A DNA stretch of 64,000 nt from Sipunculus nudus (taxonomy: Eukaryota > Annelida > Sipuncula > Golfingiida > Sipunculidae), in assembly GCA_026874595.1 (NCBI GenBank), contig CM049314.1:72494300-72558299 (forward strand). The letters run 5' to 3'. Positions 51,848 through 63,703 of the stretch are shown here, piece after piece. The notes beneath the pieces were generated by a model that was given only the letters and a program-made list of their open reading frames with translations, made no database searches and was not told the origin of the DNA. Made by a program: the position numbers and the translations under genes. How positions within the stretch are numbered: position 1 is the first letter of the stretch; the number at the start of each line of letters is the position of its first letter.

Positions 51848-52008
51848 AGAGTCTGTGACAGTTAGAGATGCATGTCGCCTGACTGGGCCCGGTTTCATCT
51901 GACTGTTTGGAAATTTGCTATGGGCCCTGACCGGGTTCAGAGGTCCAAATCTAGGCTATTCTTCTATCTAAACGCATTTTGTTGGCCAACCTGAGGGTGC
52001 TTATATAT
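51848..52008 (+). repeat. Last left-arm monomer after the hAT insertion
   Basis: Continues the monomer interrupted at 49545 and ends at 'caacctgagggtgcttat', where the unique core starts with a short TA tract. Confidence 0.9.
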
Positions 52009-52743
52009 ATATATCCGACGAAAGCAACGAGTTGTTCATCTCTGTTGAATTACTGGCCGGGGTGCTGAAATTTCCTGCTACGGTACAGATTTATTGGAAA
52101 TATTTAAAACGGAAATCGACAGTGTTAAATGTAAATATGGGAATGGATGATTCCTTCACTTGATCGTGCTGCTGTCCTAGGCTGACATATGACCTTTTTC
52201 ATAATTCTGGTTTTTTTTGTGTTATTTTGCAGGTAAAATATCCTTTTGTTAACCAATATGTATGGGCTTGAGAAACACTGACATAATTTCGCGGCATCAA
52301 ACTCTTTAAGCGGGGTGATAAAATAATGAGAAATTCTCAATCCTTGTTTTCTAAGGGAGATGCCTAAAAATCCCGGGGGGGGGGGGACTTATTACGTTAT
52401 TACGATCCATGGTGTTGTAAACTTGAAGCAGTGTTTGATCATTGCACCTATGAAAGTAGAATTGAAGGAATGAAAGTATAATTATAGGTCGGCTTATATA
52501 TGTCAATCTGCTCTTGTCTACTCTGACCATTTTTCATACAAGCCCAGTTCTGTGGCCATGGTGATGACAGTTAAATTTCTGTAATTTATTAATAATCAGA
52601 ATTATAGACTGATTACATTTCTGAATTTACTATGAAATATTATATGTCTTAAACTGGTTTATAATTAACTTATCCTTGAAATATATTAAATAACTTATTT
52701 TTAAATGTTATACTTCATTGTAAATTCTTTGAAAGGTGTCACA

Positions 52744-52827
<84 letters not shown>

Positions 52828-54515
52828 AAAGTTGTCCAAACTTTGATTACCCTCCAATTTCTACGAGTAGTCCTTCACCCTTGAAGAAAAAAAATTGACG
52901 TCACTGATAATACTCAAATAGTCTTTCTAAATTAGTTACATCAGGCTGTTGAGACTGTCAGATGCCAGAATGTGTCCTCTTTACCAGGGTCTAGTTTTGA
53001 AATACAGTGTCCCCTAACTGATGGACATTCAGATCTATGAAATGTATTGACTGTCCATATACTAACTATGCTTTAGCACAGTAGACCTTTATAAGGACCT
53101 GCTTGAAATGAATAACACGATTGATAGTTTTCACTGACAACTTAAGTATAGCGTTCCTCCTTAGAGGTGTTGTGTACAAGACCCCTGTACCCTCCACATC
53201 ATTCACAATTTGACCTCTGTCACCATAAGGAGAGAGGCAAGTGTCTCAGCTAAGGGTTATATCTGCACTGACTGAAATAAAGCAACGTGTGTGATAGCTG
53301 CTGTGTAGTTTTAAAATGCTTTTACTGACTGAACACAAAGAACACTTGTATGGAAAACTCCTGTTTAACTGTTCAATATATTTTAGATAATTTTATGTTG
53401 TGCAAATAGTTAACAGTGATTTCTTTAAAAATACTGCAAATATGAATGAAGTGCAAGACTGATGTATTGTTTATTTTTTTAAAGACGGACCAGATCAACA
53501 AAACCATGATGGTTGGAAGCACTTCATTTGAACAAGTATGCACTGATTACCATCAGGACGTTAACGTTATCACATAATTTGTATTCATATCCAGGGTAAG
53601 ACATGATTGCATATTATTGTATTTTGAAATGCATTCTGTCGAAGCGTGCAGACTAGGATTTATCATATAGTATTCTTTACATTATATTGTCATCAACAGT
53701 GATGAATGATTTGAAAGTTCAGTCTAGAGTATTATTTTTCCACGGACTTCCGTTTTTTTTTTTTTTTTTTGTTTCGGTTATGCCAATTAACCATTCTGAC
53801 TATAATTAAAGATTTTATAATAATAACTAATATCAAAATATTTTAGTATCTGTTTGAAACATAGTGTCATTATGGAGTGTTTTTATTATAGTAAACTTTT
53901 GATTTTTACAGATTTCCTATAATAAAAGTGTGTTATCACTATTACATTTTTTGAATGTTTATTACTGAAGGAAGGCAAAACATTAATAATCCTTACATTT
54001 TGTCATAATAATACTTTAATATTCACCAATCAACGCCACCCGTCTCCCCCCCCCCCCCCCAAACTTTTAAAAAAGGGGTTTGGCACAGACGGCCCAAGAA
54101 GTTTTACAATTAATCTGACTCTGGATATACTGGTATCAGCCATCATGCAGACATAAATCCACGAGCATTGTCTATAGGTGTTGCAAACGCATGCTATATT
54201 AGTTTTCAGTGTACCAGTAAGAAGTACTTTTATCCCACCCCCACATAATGTGTGTAGCCTGGTTCTTTATAAATGTGCATACTATAACAAGCCTGATCCC
54301 TCCCAGTCATCAAACACCTCAGATCATAGATAACTTAATCATAACTTGACAAGACGGGCCAGCCATCAGTGTGTAACTGTTATTCTCAACACATATACCC
54401 TTACTGGGAGAGGGTCAAAATGGTTACATACCAGAGCTGAGTATCAATTTGTAACACTGTCACTAACCCTCCAGCAGCACTGACCTCCCCCATTATGTTA
54501 AGAGTCAGTGTCTAG
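52009..54515. other. Unique core of the foldback element
   Basis: About 2.5 kb between the arms, with no monomer homology. It contains a (TA)n/(GT)n tract at 52751-52828, a T tract near 53755 and a C tract near 54046. The short exon-like piece at 53484-53575 (after ttttttaaag) ends in a stop and shows no recognised domain. No transposase, reverse transcriptase or host gene was identified on either strand. Confidence 0.7.
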
Positions 54516-55368
54516 TGTCATGGACCAAACTAACTGTTTAAGATGGACGATTCAGACCATTCCGAACCCTTACTGGCCCCTGAACCCGGTCAGTGCCCAT
54601 AGCAAATTGGCTAAGTGACAGATGGAACCGGGCCTAGTCAAGTGACATGCATCTCTAACTGTCACAGACTCTGATGCTAGAGAAAGACATCCTCATGCTG
54701 GTCAACAAAATGATTTAAGATAGAGGTATAACCCCATTTCGAACCCTGATTTTTTCCCCTAAAACCTGGTCAGAGCCAATTGCTAATTTGCTTGTAGACA
54801 GCTGGAACCGAGCCCAGTCAGGTGACATGCATCTTTATCTGTCACAGACTCTGAGTTTAGAGATAAATACCCTCAGGTTAGCCAATTTAATAAGTTAAGA
54901 TAGAGGTATAGCCACATTTCGGACCCTGATTTGGGCACCTGAGCCCGGTCAGGGCCCATTGCAACTTTGCTTGCAGACAGTTGAAAGCCCGCCCAGTCAG
55001 GTGACATGCATCTCATACTGTCACAGACTCTGAGTTTAGAGATAAATACCCTCAGGTTGAAAATTTAATCAGTTAAGATAGAGGTATAGCCAGATTTCGG
55101 ACCCTGATTTGGGCACCTGAGACAGTTCAGGGAAAATTGCAAATTTGCTTGCAGACAGTTGAAGGCCCGCCCAGTCAGATGATATGCATCTCATACTGTC
55201 ACAGACTCTGTGATTAGAGATAAATACCCTCAGGTTGGCCAATTTAATCAGTTAAAAGGGGGTATAGCCACATTTCGGACCCTGATTTGGGCACCGGAGC
55301 CCGGTCAGGGCCTATTGCAAATTTGCTTGCTGACAGTTGAAGGCCCGCCCAGTCAGGTGACATGCATC

Positions 55369-58206
55369 TATTACTGTCACAGACTCTGTTTTTAGAGATA
55401 AACACCCTCAGGTTGGCCAATTTAATCAGTTAAAAGGGGGTATAGCCACATTTCGGACCCTGATTTTGGGCACCTGAGCCCAGTCAGGGCCAATTGCAAC
55501 TTTGCTTGCAGACAGTTTAAGGCCCGCCCCGTCAGGTGACCTGCATCTCATACTGTCACAGACTCTGAGTTTAGAGATAAATACTCTCAGGTTCACCAAT
55601 TTAATCAGTTAAAAGGAGGTATAGCCACATTTCGGACCCTGATTTGGGCACCGGAGCCCGGTCAGGCAGAATTGCAAATTTGTTTGCAGACAGTTGAAGG
55701 CCCGCCCAGTCAGGTGACATGCATCTATTACTGTCACAGACTCTGCTTTTAGAGATAAACACCCTCAGGTTGGCCAATTTTATCAGTTAAAAGGGGGTAT
55801 AGCCACATTTCGGACCCTGATTTGGGGCACCTGAGACCAGTCAGGGCCCATTGTAACTTTGCTTGCAGACAGTTGAAGGCCCGCCCCGTCAGGTGACCTG
55901 CATCTCATACTGTCACAGACTCTGAGTTTAGAGATAAATACTCTCAGGTTCACCAATTTTATCAGTTAAGATAGAGGACTAGCCACATTTCGGACCCTGA
56001 TTTGGTCACCTGAGCCCGGTCAGGGAGAATTGCAAATTTGCTTGCTGACAGTTGAAGTCCCGTCCAGTCAGGTGACATGCATCTATATATGTCACAGACT
56101 CTGAGTTTAGAGATAAATACCCTAAGGCTGGGAAATTTTATCAGTTAAGATAGAGGTATAGCCAGATTTCGGACCCTGATTTGGGCACCTGAGCCCGGTC
56201 AGGGAGAATTGCAAATTTGCTTGCAGACAGTTGATGGCCCGCCCAGACAGGTGATATGCATCTCTAACTGTCACAGACTCTGTGATTAGAGAGAAACACC
56301 CTCAGGTCGGCCAATTTAATCAGTTAAGATAGAGGATTAACCACATTTCTTACCCTGATTTGGGCACCTGAGCCCGGTCAGGGAGAATTGCAAATTTGCT
56401 TGCTGACAGTTGAAGGCCCTCCCAGTCAGGTGACATGCATCCCTACCTGTCACAGACTCTGTGATTAGAGATTAACACCCCCAGGTAGGCCAATTTAATC
56501 AGTTAAAAGCGGGTATAGCCACATTTCGGACCCTAATTTGGGCACCTGAGCCCGGTCAGGGCCCATTGCAACTTTGCTTGCTGACAGTTGAAGGCCCGCC
56601 CAGTCAGGTGACATGCATCTCTAACTGTCACAGACTCTGTGATTAGAGATAAACACCCTCAGGTTGGCCAATTTAATCAGTTAAGATAGAGGATTAGCCA
56701 CATTTCGGACCCTGATTTGGGCACCTGAGCCCGGTCGGGGCCCATTGCAACTTTGCTTGCAGACAGTTGAAGGCCCGCCCAGTCAGGTGACATGCATCTG
56801 TAACTGTCACAGACTCTGTGGTTAGAGATAAACACCCTCAGGTTGGCCGATTTAATCAGTTAAAAGGGGGTATAGCCACATTTCGGACCCTGGTTTGGGC
56901 ACCGGAGCCCAGTCAGGTCCTATTGCAAATTTGCTTGCAGACAGTTGAAGGCCAGCCCAGTCAGGTGACATGCATCCCTAACTGTCACAGACTCTGTGAT
57001 TAGAGATAAACACCCTCAGGTTGGCCAATTTAATCAGTTAAAAGGGGGTATAGCCACATTTCGGACCCTGATTTGGGCACCGGAGCCCGGCAGGGCTTAT
57101 TGCAAATTTGCTTGCAGACAATTGAAGGCCCGCCCAGTCAGGTGACATGCATCTATTACTGTCACAGACTCTGCTTTTAGAGATAAACACCCTCAGGTTG
57201 GCCAATTTTATCAGTTAAAAGGGGGTATAGCCACATTTCGGACCCTGATTTGGGGCACCTGAGACCAGTCAGGGCCCATTGTAACTTTGCTTGCTGACAG
57301 TTGAAGGCCCGCCCCGTCAGGTGACCTGCATCTCATACTGTCACAGACTCTGAGTTTAGAGATAAATACTCTCAGGTTCACCAATTTAATCAGTTAAGAT
57401 AGGGGACTAGCCACATTTCGGACCCTGATTTGGTCACCTGAGCCCGGTCAGGGAGAATTGCAAATTTGCTTGCAGACAGTTGATGGCCCGCCCAGACAGG
57501 TGATATGCATCTCTAACTGTCACAGACTCTGTGATTAGAGAGAAACACCCTCAGGTCGGCCAATTTAATCAGTTAAGATAGAGGATTAACCACATTTCTT
57601 ACCCTGATTTGGGGCACCTGAGCCCAGTCAGGGCCCATTGTAATTTTGCTTGCAGACAGTTGAAGGCCCGCCCAGTCAGGTGACATGCATCCCTAACTGT
57701 CACAGACTCTGTGATTAGAGATAAACACCCTAAGGTTGGCCAATTTAATCAGTTAAAAGGGGGTATAGCCACATTTCGGACCCTAATTTGGGCACCTGAG
57801 CCCGGTCAGGGCCCATTGCAACTTTGCTTGCAGACAGTTGAAGGCCCGCCCAGTCAGGTGACATGCATCTCTGTCACAGACTCTGTGATTAGAGATAAAC
57901 ACCCTCAGGTTGGCCAATTTAGTCAGTTAAAAGGGGATATAGCCACATTTCGGACCCTGATTTGGGCACCTGAGCCCAGTCAGGGCCCATTGCGACTTTG
58001 CTTGCAGACAGTTGAAGGCCTGCCCAGTCAGGTGACATGCATCTCATACTGTCACAGAATCTGAGTTTAGAGGTTGGAAACTTTTATCAGTTAAGAAAGA
58101 GATAAAGCCCCATTTCGGGCCTTCATTTGGGCACCCGAGCCCGTCCAGGGAGAATTGCAAATTTGCTTGCACAGTTGAAGGCCAGCCCAGTCAGGTGACA
58201 TGCATC
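55369..58206 (-). repeat. Right-arm higher-order unit 1 (2838 bp)
   Basis: Sixteen monomers with distinctive variants (for example 'ggctgggaaattttatcag' and 'cctcccagtcag') that recur in the same order 2838 bp downstream with only scattered differences. Confidence 0.9.
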
Positions 58207-61200
58207 TGTAACTGTCACAGACTCTGTTTTTAGAGATAAACACCCTCAGGTTGGCCAATTTAATCAGTTAAAAGGGGGTATAGCCACATTTCGGACCCTG
58301 ATTTTGGGCACCTGAGCCCAGTCAGGGCCAATTGCAACTTTGCTTGCAGACAGTTTAAGGCCCGCCCCGTCAGGTGACCTGCATCTCATACTGTCACAGA
58401 CTCTGAGTTTAGAGATAAATACTCTCAGGTTCACCAATTTAATCAGTTAAAAGGAGGTATAGCCACATTTCGGACCCTGATTTGGGCACCGGAGCCCGGT
58501 CAGGCAGAATTGCAAATTTGTTTGCAGACAGTTGAAGGCCCGCCCAGTCAGGTGACATGCATCTATTACTGTCACAGACTCTGCTTTTAGAGATAAACAC
58601 CCTCAGGTTGGCCAATTTTATCAGTTAAAAGGGGGTATAGCCACATTTCGGACCCTGATTTGGGGCACCTGAGACCAGTCAGGGCCCATTGTAACTTTGC
58701 TTGCAGACAGTTGAAGGCCCGCCCCGTCAGGTGACCTGCATCTCATACTGTCACAGACTCTGAGTTTAGAGATAAATACTCTCAGGTTCACCAATTTTAT
58801 CAGTTAAGATAGAGGACTAGCCACATTTCGGACCCTGATTTGGTCACCTGAGCCCGGTCAGGGAGAATTGCAAATTTGCTTGCTGACAGTTGAAGTCCCG
58901 TCCAGTCAGGTGACATGCATCTATATATGTCACAGACTCTGAGTTTAGAGATAAATACCCTAAGGCTGGGAAATTTTATCAGTTAAGATAGAGGTATAGC
59001 CAGATTTCGGACCCTGATTTGGGCACCTGAGCCCGGTCAGGGAGAATTGCAAATTTGCTTGCAGACAGTTGATGGCCCGCCCAGACAGGTGATATGCATC
59101 TCTAACTGTCACAGACTCTGTGATTAGAGAGAAACACCCTCAGGTCGGCCAATTTAATCAGTTAAGATAGAGGATTAACCACATTTCTTACCCTGATTTG
59201 GGCACCTGAGCCCGGTCAGGGAGAATTGCAAATTTGCTTGCTGACAGTTGAAGGCCCTCCCAGTCAGGTGACATGCATCCCTACCTGTCACAGACTCTGT
59301 GATTAGAGATTAACACCCCCAGGTAGGCCAATTTAATCAGTTAAAAGCGGGTATAGCCACATTTCGGACCCTAATTTGGGCACCTGAGCCCGGTCAGGGC
59401 CCATTGCAACTTTGCTTGCTGACAGTTGAAGGCCCGCCCAGTCAGGTGACATGCATCTCTAACTGTCACAGACTCTGTGATTAGAGATAAACACCCTCAG
59501 GTTGGCCAATTTAATCAGTTAAGATAGAGGATTAGCCACATTTCGGACCCTGATTTGGGCACCTGAGCCCGGTCGGGGCCCATTGCAACTTTGCTTGCAG
59601 ACAGTTGAAGGCCCGCCCAGTCAGGTGACATGCATCTGTAACTGTCACAGACTCTGTGGTTAGAGATAAACACCCTCAGGTTGGCCGATTTAATCAGTTA
59701 AAAGGGGGTATAGCCACATTTCGGACCCTGGTTTGGGCACCGGAGCCCAGTCAGGTCCTATTGCAAATTTGCTTGCAGACAGTTGAAGGCCAGCCCAGTC
59801 AGGTGACATGCATCCCTAACTGTCACAGACTCTGTGATTAGAGATAAACACCCTCAGGTTGGCCAATTTAATCAGTTAAAAGGGGGTATAGCCACATTTC
59901 GGACCCTGATTTGGGCACCGGAGCCCGGCAGGGCTTATTGCAAATTTGCTTGCAGACAATTGAAGGTCCGCCCAGTCAGGTGACATGCATCTATTACTGT
60001 CACAGACTCTGCTTTTAGAGATAAACACCCTCAGGTTGGCCAATTTTATCAGTTAAAAGGGGGTATAGCCACATTTCGGACCCTGATTTGGGTCACCTGA
60101 GACCAGTCAGGGTCCATTGTAACTTTGCTTGCTGACAGTTGAAGGCCCGCCCCGTCAGGTGACCTGCATCTCATACTGTCACAGACTCTGAGTTTAGAGA
60201 TAAATACTCTCAGGTTCACCAATTTAATCAGTTAAGATAGGGGACTAGCCACATTTCGGACCCTGATTTGGTCACCTGAGCCCGGTCAGGGAGAATTGCA
60301 AATTTGCTTGCAGACAGTTGATGGCCCGCCCAGACAGGTGATATGCATCTCTAACTGTCACAGACTCTGTGATTAGAGAGAAACACCCTCAGGTCGGCCA
60401 ATTTAATCAGTTAAGATAGAGGATTAACCACATTTCTTACCCTGATTTGGGGCACCTGAGCCCAGTCAGGGCCCATTGTAATTTTGCTTGCAGACAGTTG
60501 AAGGCCCGCCCAGTCAGGTGACATGCATCCCTAACTGTCACAGACTCTGTGATTAGAGATAAACACCCTAAGGTTGGCCAATTTAATCAGTTAAAAGGGG
60601 GTATAGCCACATTTCGGACCCTAATTTGGGCACCTGAGCCCGGTCAGGGCCCATTGCAACTTTGCTTGCAGACAGTTGAAGGCCCGCCCAGTCAGGTGAC
60701 ATGCATCTCTGTCACAGACTCTGTGATTAGAGATAAACACCCTCAGGTTGGCCAATTTAGTCAGTTAAAAGGGGATATAGCCACATTTCGGACCCTGATT
60801 TGGGCACCGGAGCCCAGTCAGGTCCTATTGCAAATTTGCTTGCAGACAGTTGAAGGCCAGCCCAGTCAGGTGACATGCATCCCTAACTGTCACAGACTCT
60901 GTGATTAGAGATAAACACCCTCAGGTTGGCCAATTTAATCAGTTAAAAGGGGGTATAGCCACATTTCGGACCCTGATTTGGGCACCGGAGCCCGGCAGGG
61001 CTTATTGCAAATTTGCTTGCAGACAATTGAAGGTCCGCCCAGTCAGGTGACATGCATCTATTACTGTCACAGACTCTGCTTTTAGAGATAAACACCCTCA
61101 GGTTGGCCAATTTTATCAGTTAAAAGGGGGTATAGCCACATTTCGGACCCTGATTTGGGTCACCTGAGACCAGTCAGGGCCCATTGTAACTTTGCTTGCT

Positions 61201-62111
61201 GACAGTTGAAGGCCCGCCCCGTCAGGTGACCTGCATCTCATACTGTCACAGACTCTGAGTTTAGAGATAAATACTCTCAGGTTCACCAATTTAATCAGTT
61301 AAGATAGGGGACTAGCCACATTTCGGACCCTGATTTGGTCACCTGAGCCCGGTCAGGGAGAATTGCAAATTTGCTTGCAGACAGTTGATGGCCCGCCCAG
61401 ACAGGTGATATGCATCTCTAACTGTCACAGACTCTGTGATTAGAGAGAAACACCCTCAGGTCGGCCAATTTAATCAGTTAAGATAGAGGATTAACCACAT
61501 TTCTTACCCTGATTTGGGGCACCTGAGCCCAGTCAGGGCCCATTGTAATTTTGCTTGCTGACAGTTGAAGGCCCGCCCAGTCAGGTGACATGCATCCCTA
61601 ACTGTCACAGACTCTGTGATTAGAGATAAACACCCTAAGGTTGGCCAATTTAATCAGTTAAAAGGGGGTATAGCCACATTTCGGACCCTAATTTGGGCAC
61701 CTGAGCCCGGTCAGGGCCCATTGCAACTTTGCTTGCAGACAGTTGAAGGCCCGCCCAGTCAGGTGACATGCATCTCTGTCACAGACTCTGTGATTAGAGA
61801 TAAACACCCTCAGGTTGGCCAATTTAGTCAGTTAAAAGGGGATATAGCCACATTTCGGACCCTGATTTGGGCACCTGAGCCCAGTCAGGGCCCATTGCGA
61901 CTTTGCTTGCAGACAGTTGAAGGCCTGCCCAGTCAGGTGACATGCATCTCATACTGTCACAGAATCTGAGTTTAGAGGTTGGAAACTTTTATCAGTTAAG
62001 AAAGAGATAAAGCCCCATTTCGGGCCTTCATTTGGGCACCCGAGCCCGTCCAGGGAGAATTGCAAATTTGCTTGCACAGTTGAAGGCCAGCCCAGTCAGG
62101 TGACATGCATC
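58207..62111 (-). repeat. Right-arm higher-order unit 2 with an internal 1067-bp (six-monomer) duplication
   Basis: 58207-60806 repeats unit 1 at offset 2838. Then 60807-61873 repeats 59740-60806 at offset 1067, and 61874-62111 completes the unit 1 order (offset 3905). Junctions fall within the same monomer position, as expected from unequal crossover between misaligned monomers. Confidence 0.88.
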
Positions 62112-63599
62112 TGTAACTGTCACAGACTCTGTGGTTAGAGATAAACACCCTCAGGTTGGCCGATTTAATCAGTTAAAAGGGGGTAAGCCACATTTCGGAC
62201 CCTGATTTGGGCACCTGAGCCCAGTCAGGTCCTATTGCAAATTTGCTTGCAGACAGTTGAAGGCCAGCCCAGTCAGGTGACATGCATCTATTACTGTCAC
62301 AGACTCTGCTTTTAGAGATAAACACCCTCAGGTTGGCCAATTTAATCAGTTAAAAGCGGGTATAGCCACATTTCGGACCCTGATTTGGGCACCGGAGCCC
62401 AGTCAGGGCCTATTGCAAATTTGCTTGCAGACAGTTGAAGGCCAGCCCAGTCAGGTGACATGCATCCCTTACTGTCACAGACTCTGTGATTAGAGATAAA
62501 CACCCTCAGGTTGGCCAATTTAATCAGTTAAGATGGAGCTATAGCCACATTTCGGACCCTGATTTGGGCACCGGAGCCCGGTCAGGGCCTATTGCAAATT
62601 TGCTTGCTGACAGTTGAAGGCCAGCCCAGTCAGGTGACATGCATCTCTAACTGTCACAGACTCTATGTTTAGAGATAAATACCCTCAGGTTGGAAAATGT
62701 TATCAGTTAAGATAGAGGTATAGCCACATTTCGGACCCTGATTTGGACACCTGAGCCCGGTCAGGGCCCATTGCAAATTTGCTTGCAGACAGTTGAAGGC
62801 CCGCCAAGTCAGGCATCATGCATCTAAAAGTGTCACAGACTGTGATTAGAGATAAATACCCTCAGGTTGGCCAATGTAATAAGTAAAAAGGTGATTTAGC
62901 CCAATTTCGGACCCTGTTATGGGCCCCTGAGCCCGGCCAGGGCCCATTGCGAATTTGCTTGCAGACAGTTGAAGGCCCCCCTAGTCAGGCAACATGCAAC
63001 TATAACTGTCACATACTCTGTGATTAGAGATAAATACCCTCAGGTTGGCCAATGTGTAATCAGTTAAAAGGGGATTTAGCTCAATTTCGGACCCTGTTAT
63101 AGGCCCCTGAGCCCGGTCAGGGCCCATTGCAAATTTGCTTGCAGACAGTTGAAACCCAAGCAAGTGCAGGCTGGTGATTAAGGCATCTCTTAATATATTG
63201 ATCCTGGACTTGAGATTAAAGATAAAAACTCTCAAGATGACTTACATAATGAATTAAGATACAGGTATAACCGTACATATAGCCCTACTTTGAACCCCGT
63301 TTTGGGCCGGGTGCCTTTACCCCCTGAGAAACCTATGCAAAAAATGTTCATAGAAAATTTAATTTTCTCCAAATGATATACATGGCTTAATTGCTGTAAC
63401 AGACTCTGCTATAAGAGATACAATTCCTCCTCCACATGGGCAACACATTGTATGAATACAGACGCGGAGGTAAAGTTCCATTTTGAGCCCTGGTTTGAGT
63501 GCTTGAACCCGGTAAGAGACCCATTTAAATAATATTTATAATTCATATATCTTCATTATTTGTTTATGAATTTATTACAGCTGAAATACTGATGAGACG

Positions 63600-63694
63600 G
63601 CTGTCTCCGGATAGCTTGAGTCCTGATGACCTTCCGGTGACCTCCGGATGGAATTCCCTCCGGATAGCCTTCGTCCGGATAGCTTGAGCATGGT
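63600..63694 (-). repeat. Right terminal inverted repeat with TCCGGATAG motifs
   Basis: Four TCCGGA boxes (near 63608, 63643, 63658 and 63674), two of them in the longer form 'tccggatagcttgag'. The outermost matches the left terminus in inverted orientation. Confidence 0.82.
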
Positions 63695-63703
63695 CACCAA
63701 GCC
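63695..63703 (+). repeat. 9-bp target-site duplication, right copy
   Basis: 'caccaagcc'; resumes the 76-bp satellite exactly where the left flank stopped. Confidence 0.88.

Larger units (their letters stand above)
54516..63520 (-). repeat. Right arm: about 50 tandem monomers of about 179 bp, inverted relative to the left arm
   Basis: Landmarks are the complements of the left-arm ones: 'caccctcaggttggccaatt', 'ggaccctgatttgggcacc', 'gcttgcagacagttgaaggc', 'gtcaggtgacatgcatct' and 'actgtcacagactctg'. The monomer period is 178-180 bp. Monomers at both edges are more diverged. The arm is nearly twice the left one, owing to higher-order expansion. Open frames of 60-119 codons recur with the repeats and are shadows. 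Confidence 0.95.
44327..63694. mobile_element. Giant foldback-type transposon (19,368 bp)
   Basis: Both ends carry the same inverted terminus: 44327 reads 'accgagttcaagctatccgg', and the complement from 63694 reads 'accatgctcaagctatccgg'. Further inside, both have 'ccatccggaggt'. A 9-bp direct duplication of the satellite target flanks it. Inside, about 179-bp monomers form a left arm in one orientation and a right arm in the opposite orientation, around a unique 2.5-kb core. Foldback elements (Drosophila FB, sea urchin TU) are known for long inverted arms built of internal tandem repeats, and FB makes 9-bp target duplications. This one is much larger than I know for the class. No transposase was found in it. 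An alternative is an originally small element whose arms grew after insertion; the higher-order repeats support such growth. Confidence 0.85.

Noticed and set aside
51452-51865. 137-codon open frame
   Set aside because: Runs through the 157-bp repeats and poly-C tracts of the hAT-like element and into the arm monomer, giving a proline run. Not a transposase.
57711-62000. Open frames of 117-119 codons recurring at 57711, 60549 and 61616
   Set aside because: They run through the 179-bp tandem monomers and repeat with the higher-order period. Similar frames occur in many monomers without conservation of a start, so they are shadows of the array.
44327-63694. Simple satellite explanation (two unrelated arrays of opposite orientation)
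   Set aside because: The shared inverted termini and the exact 9-bp duplication in the satellite target at the outer borders are better explained by insertion of one element. Assembly error remains to be excluded by long reads.
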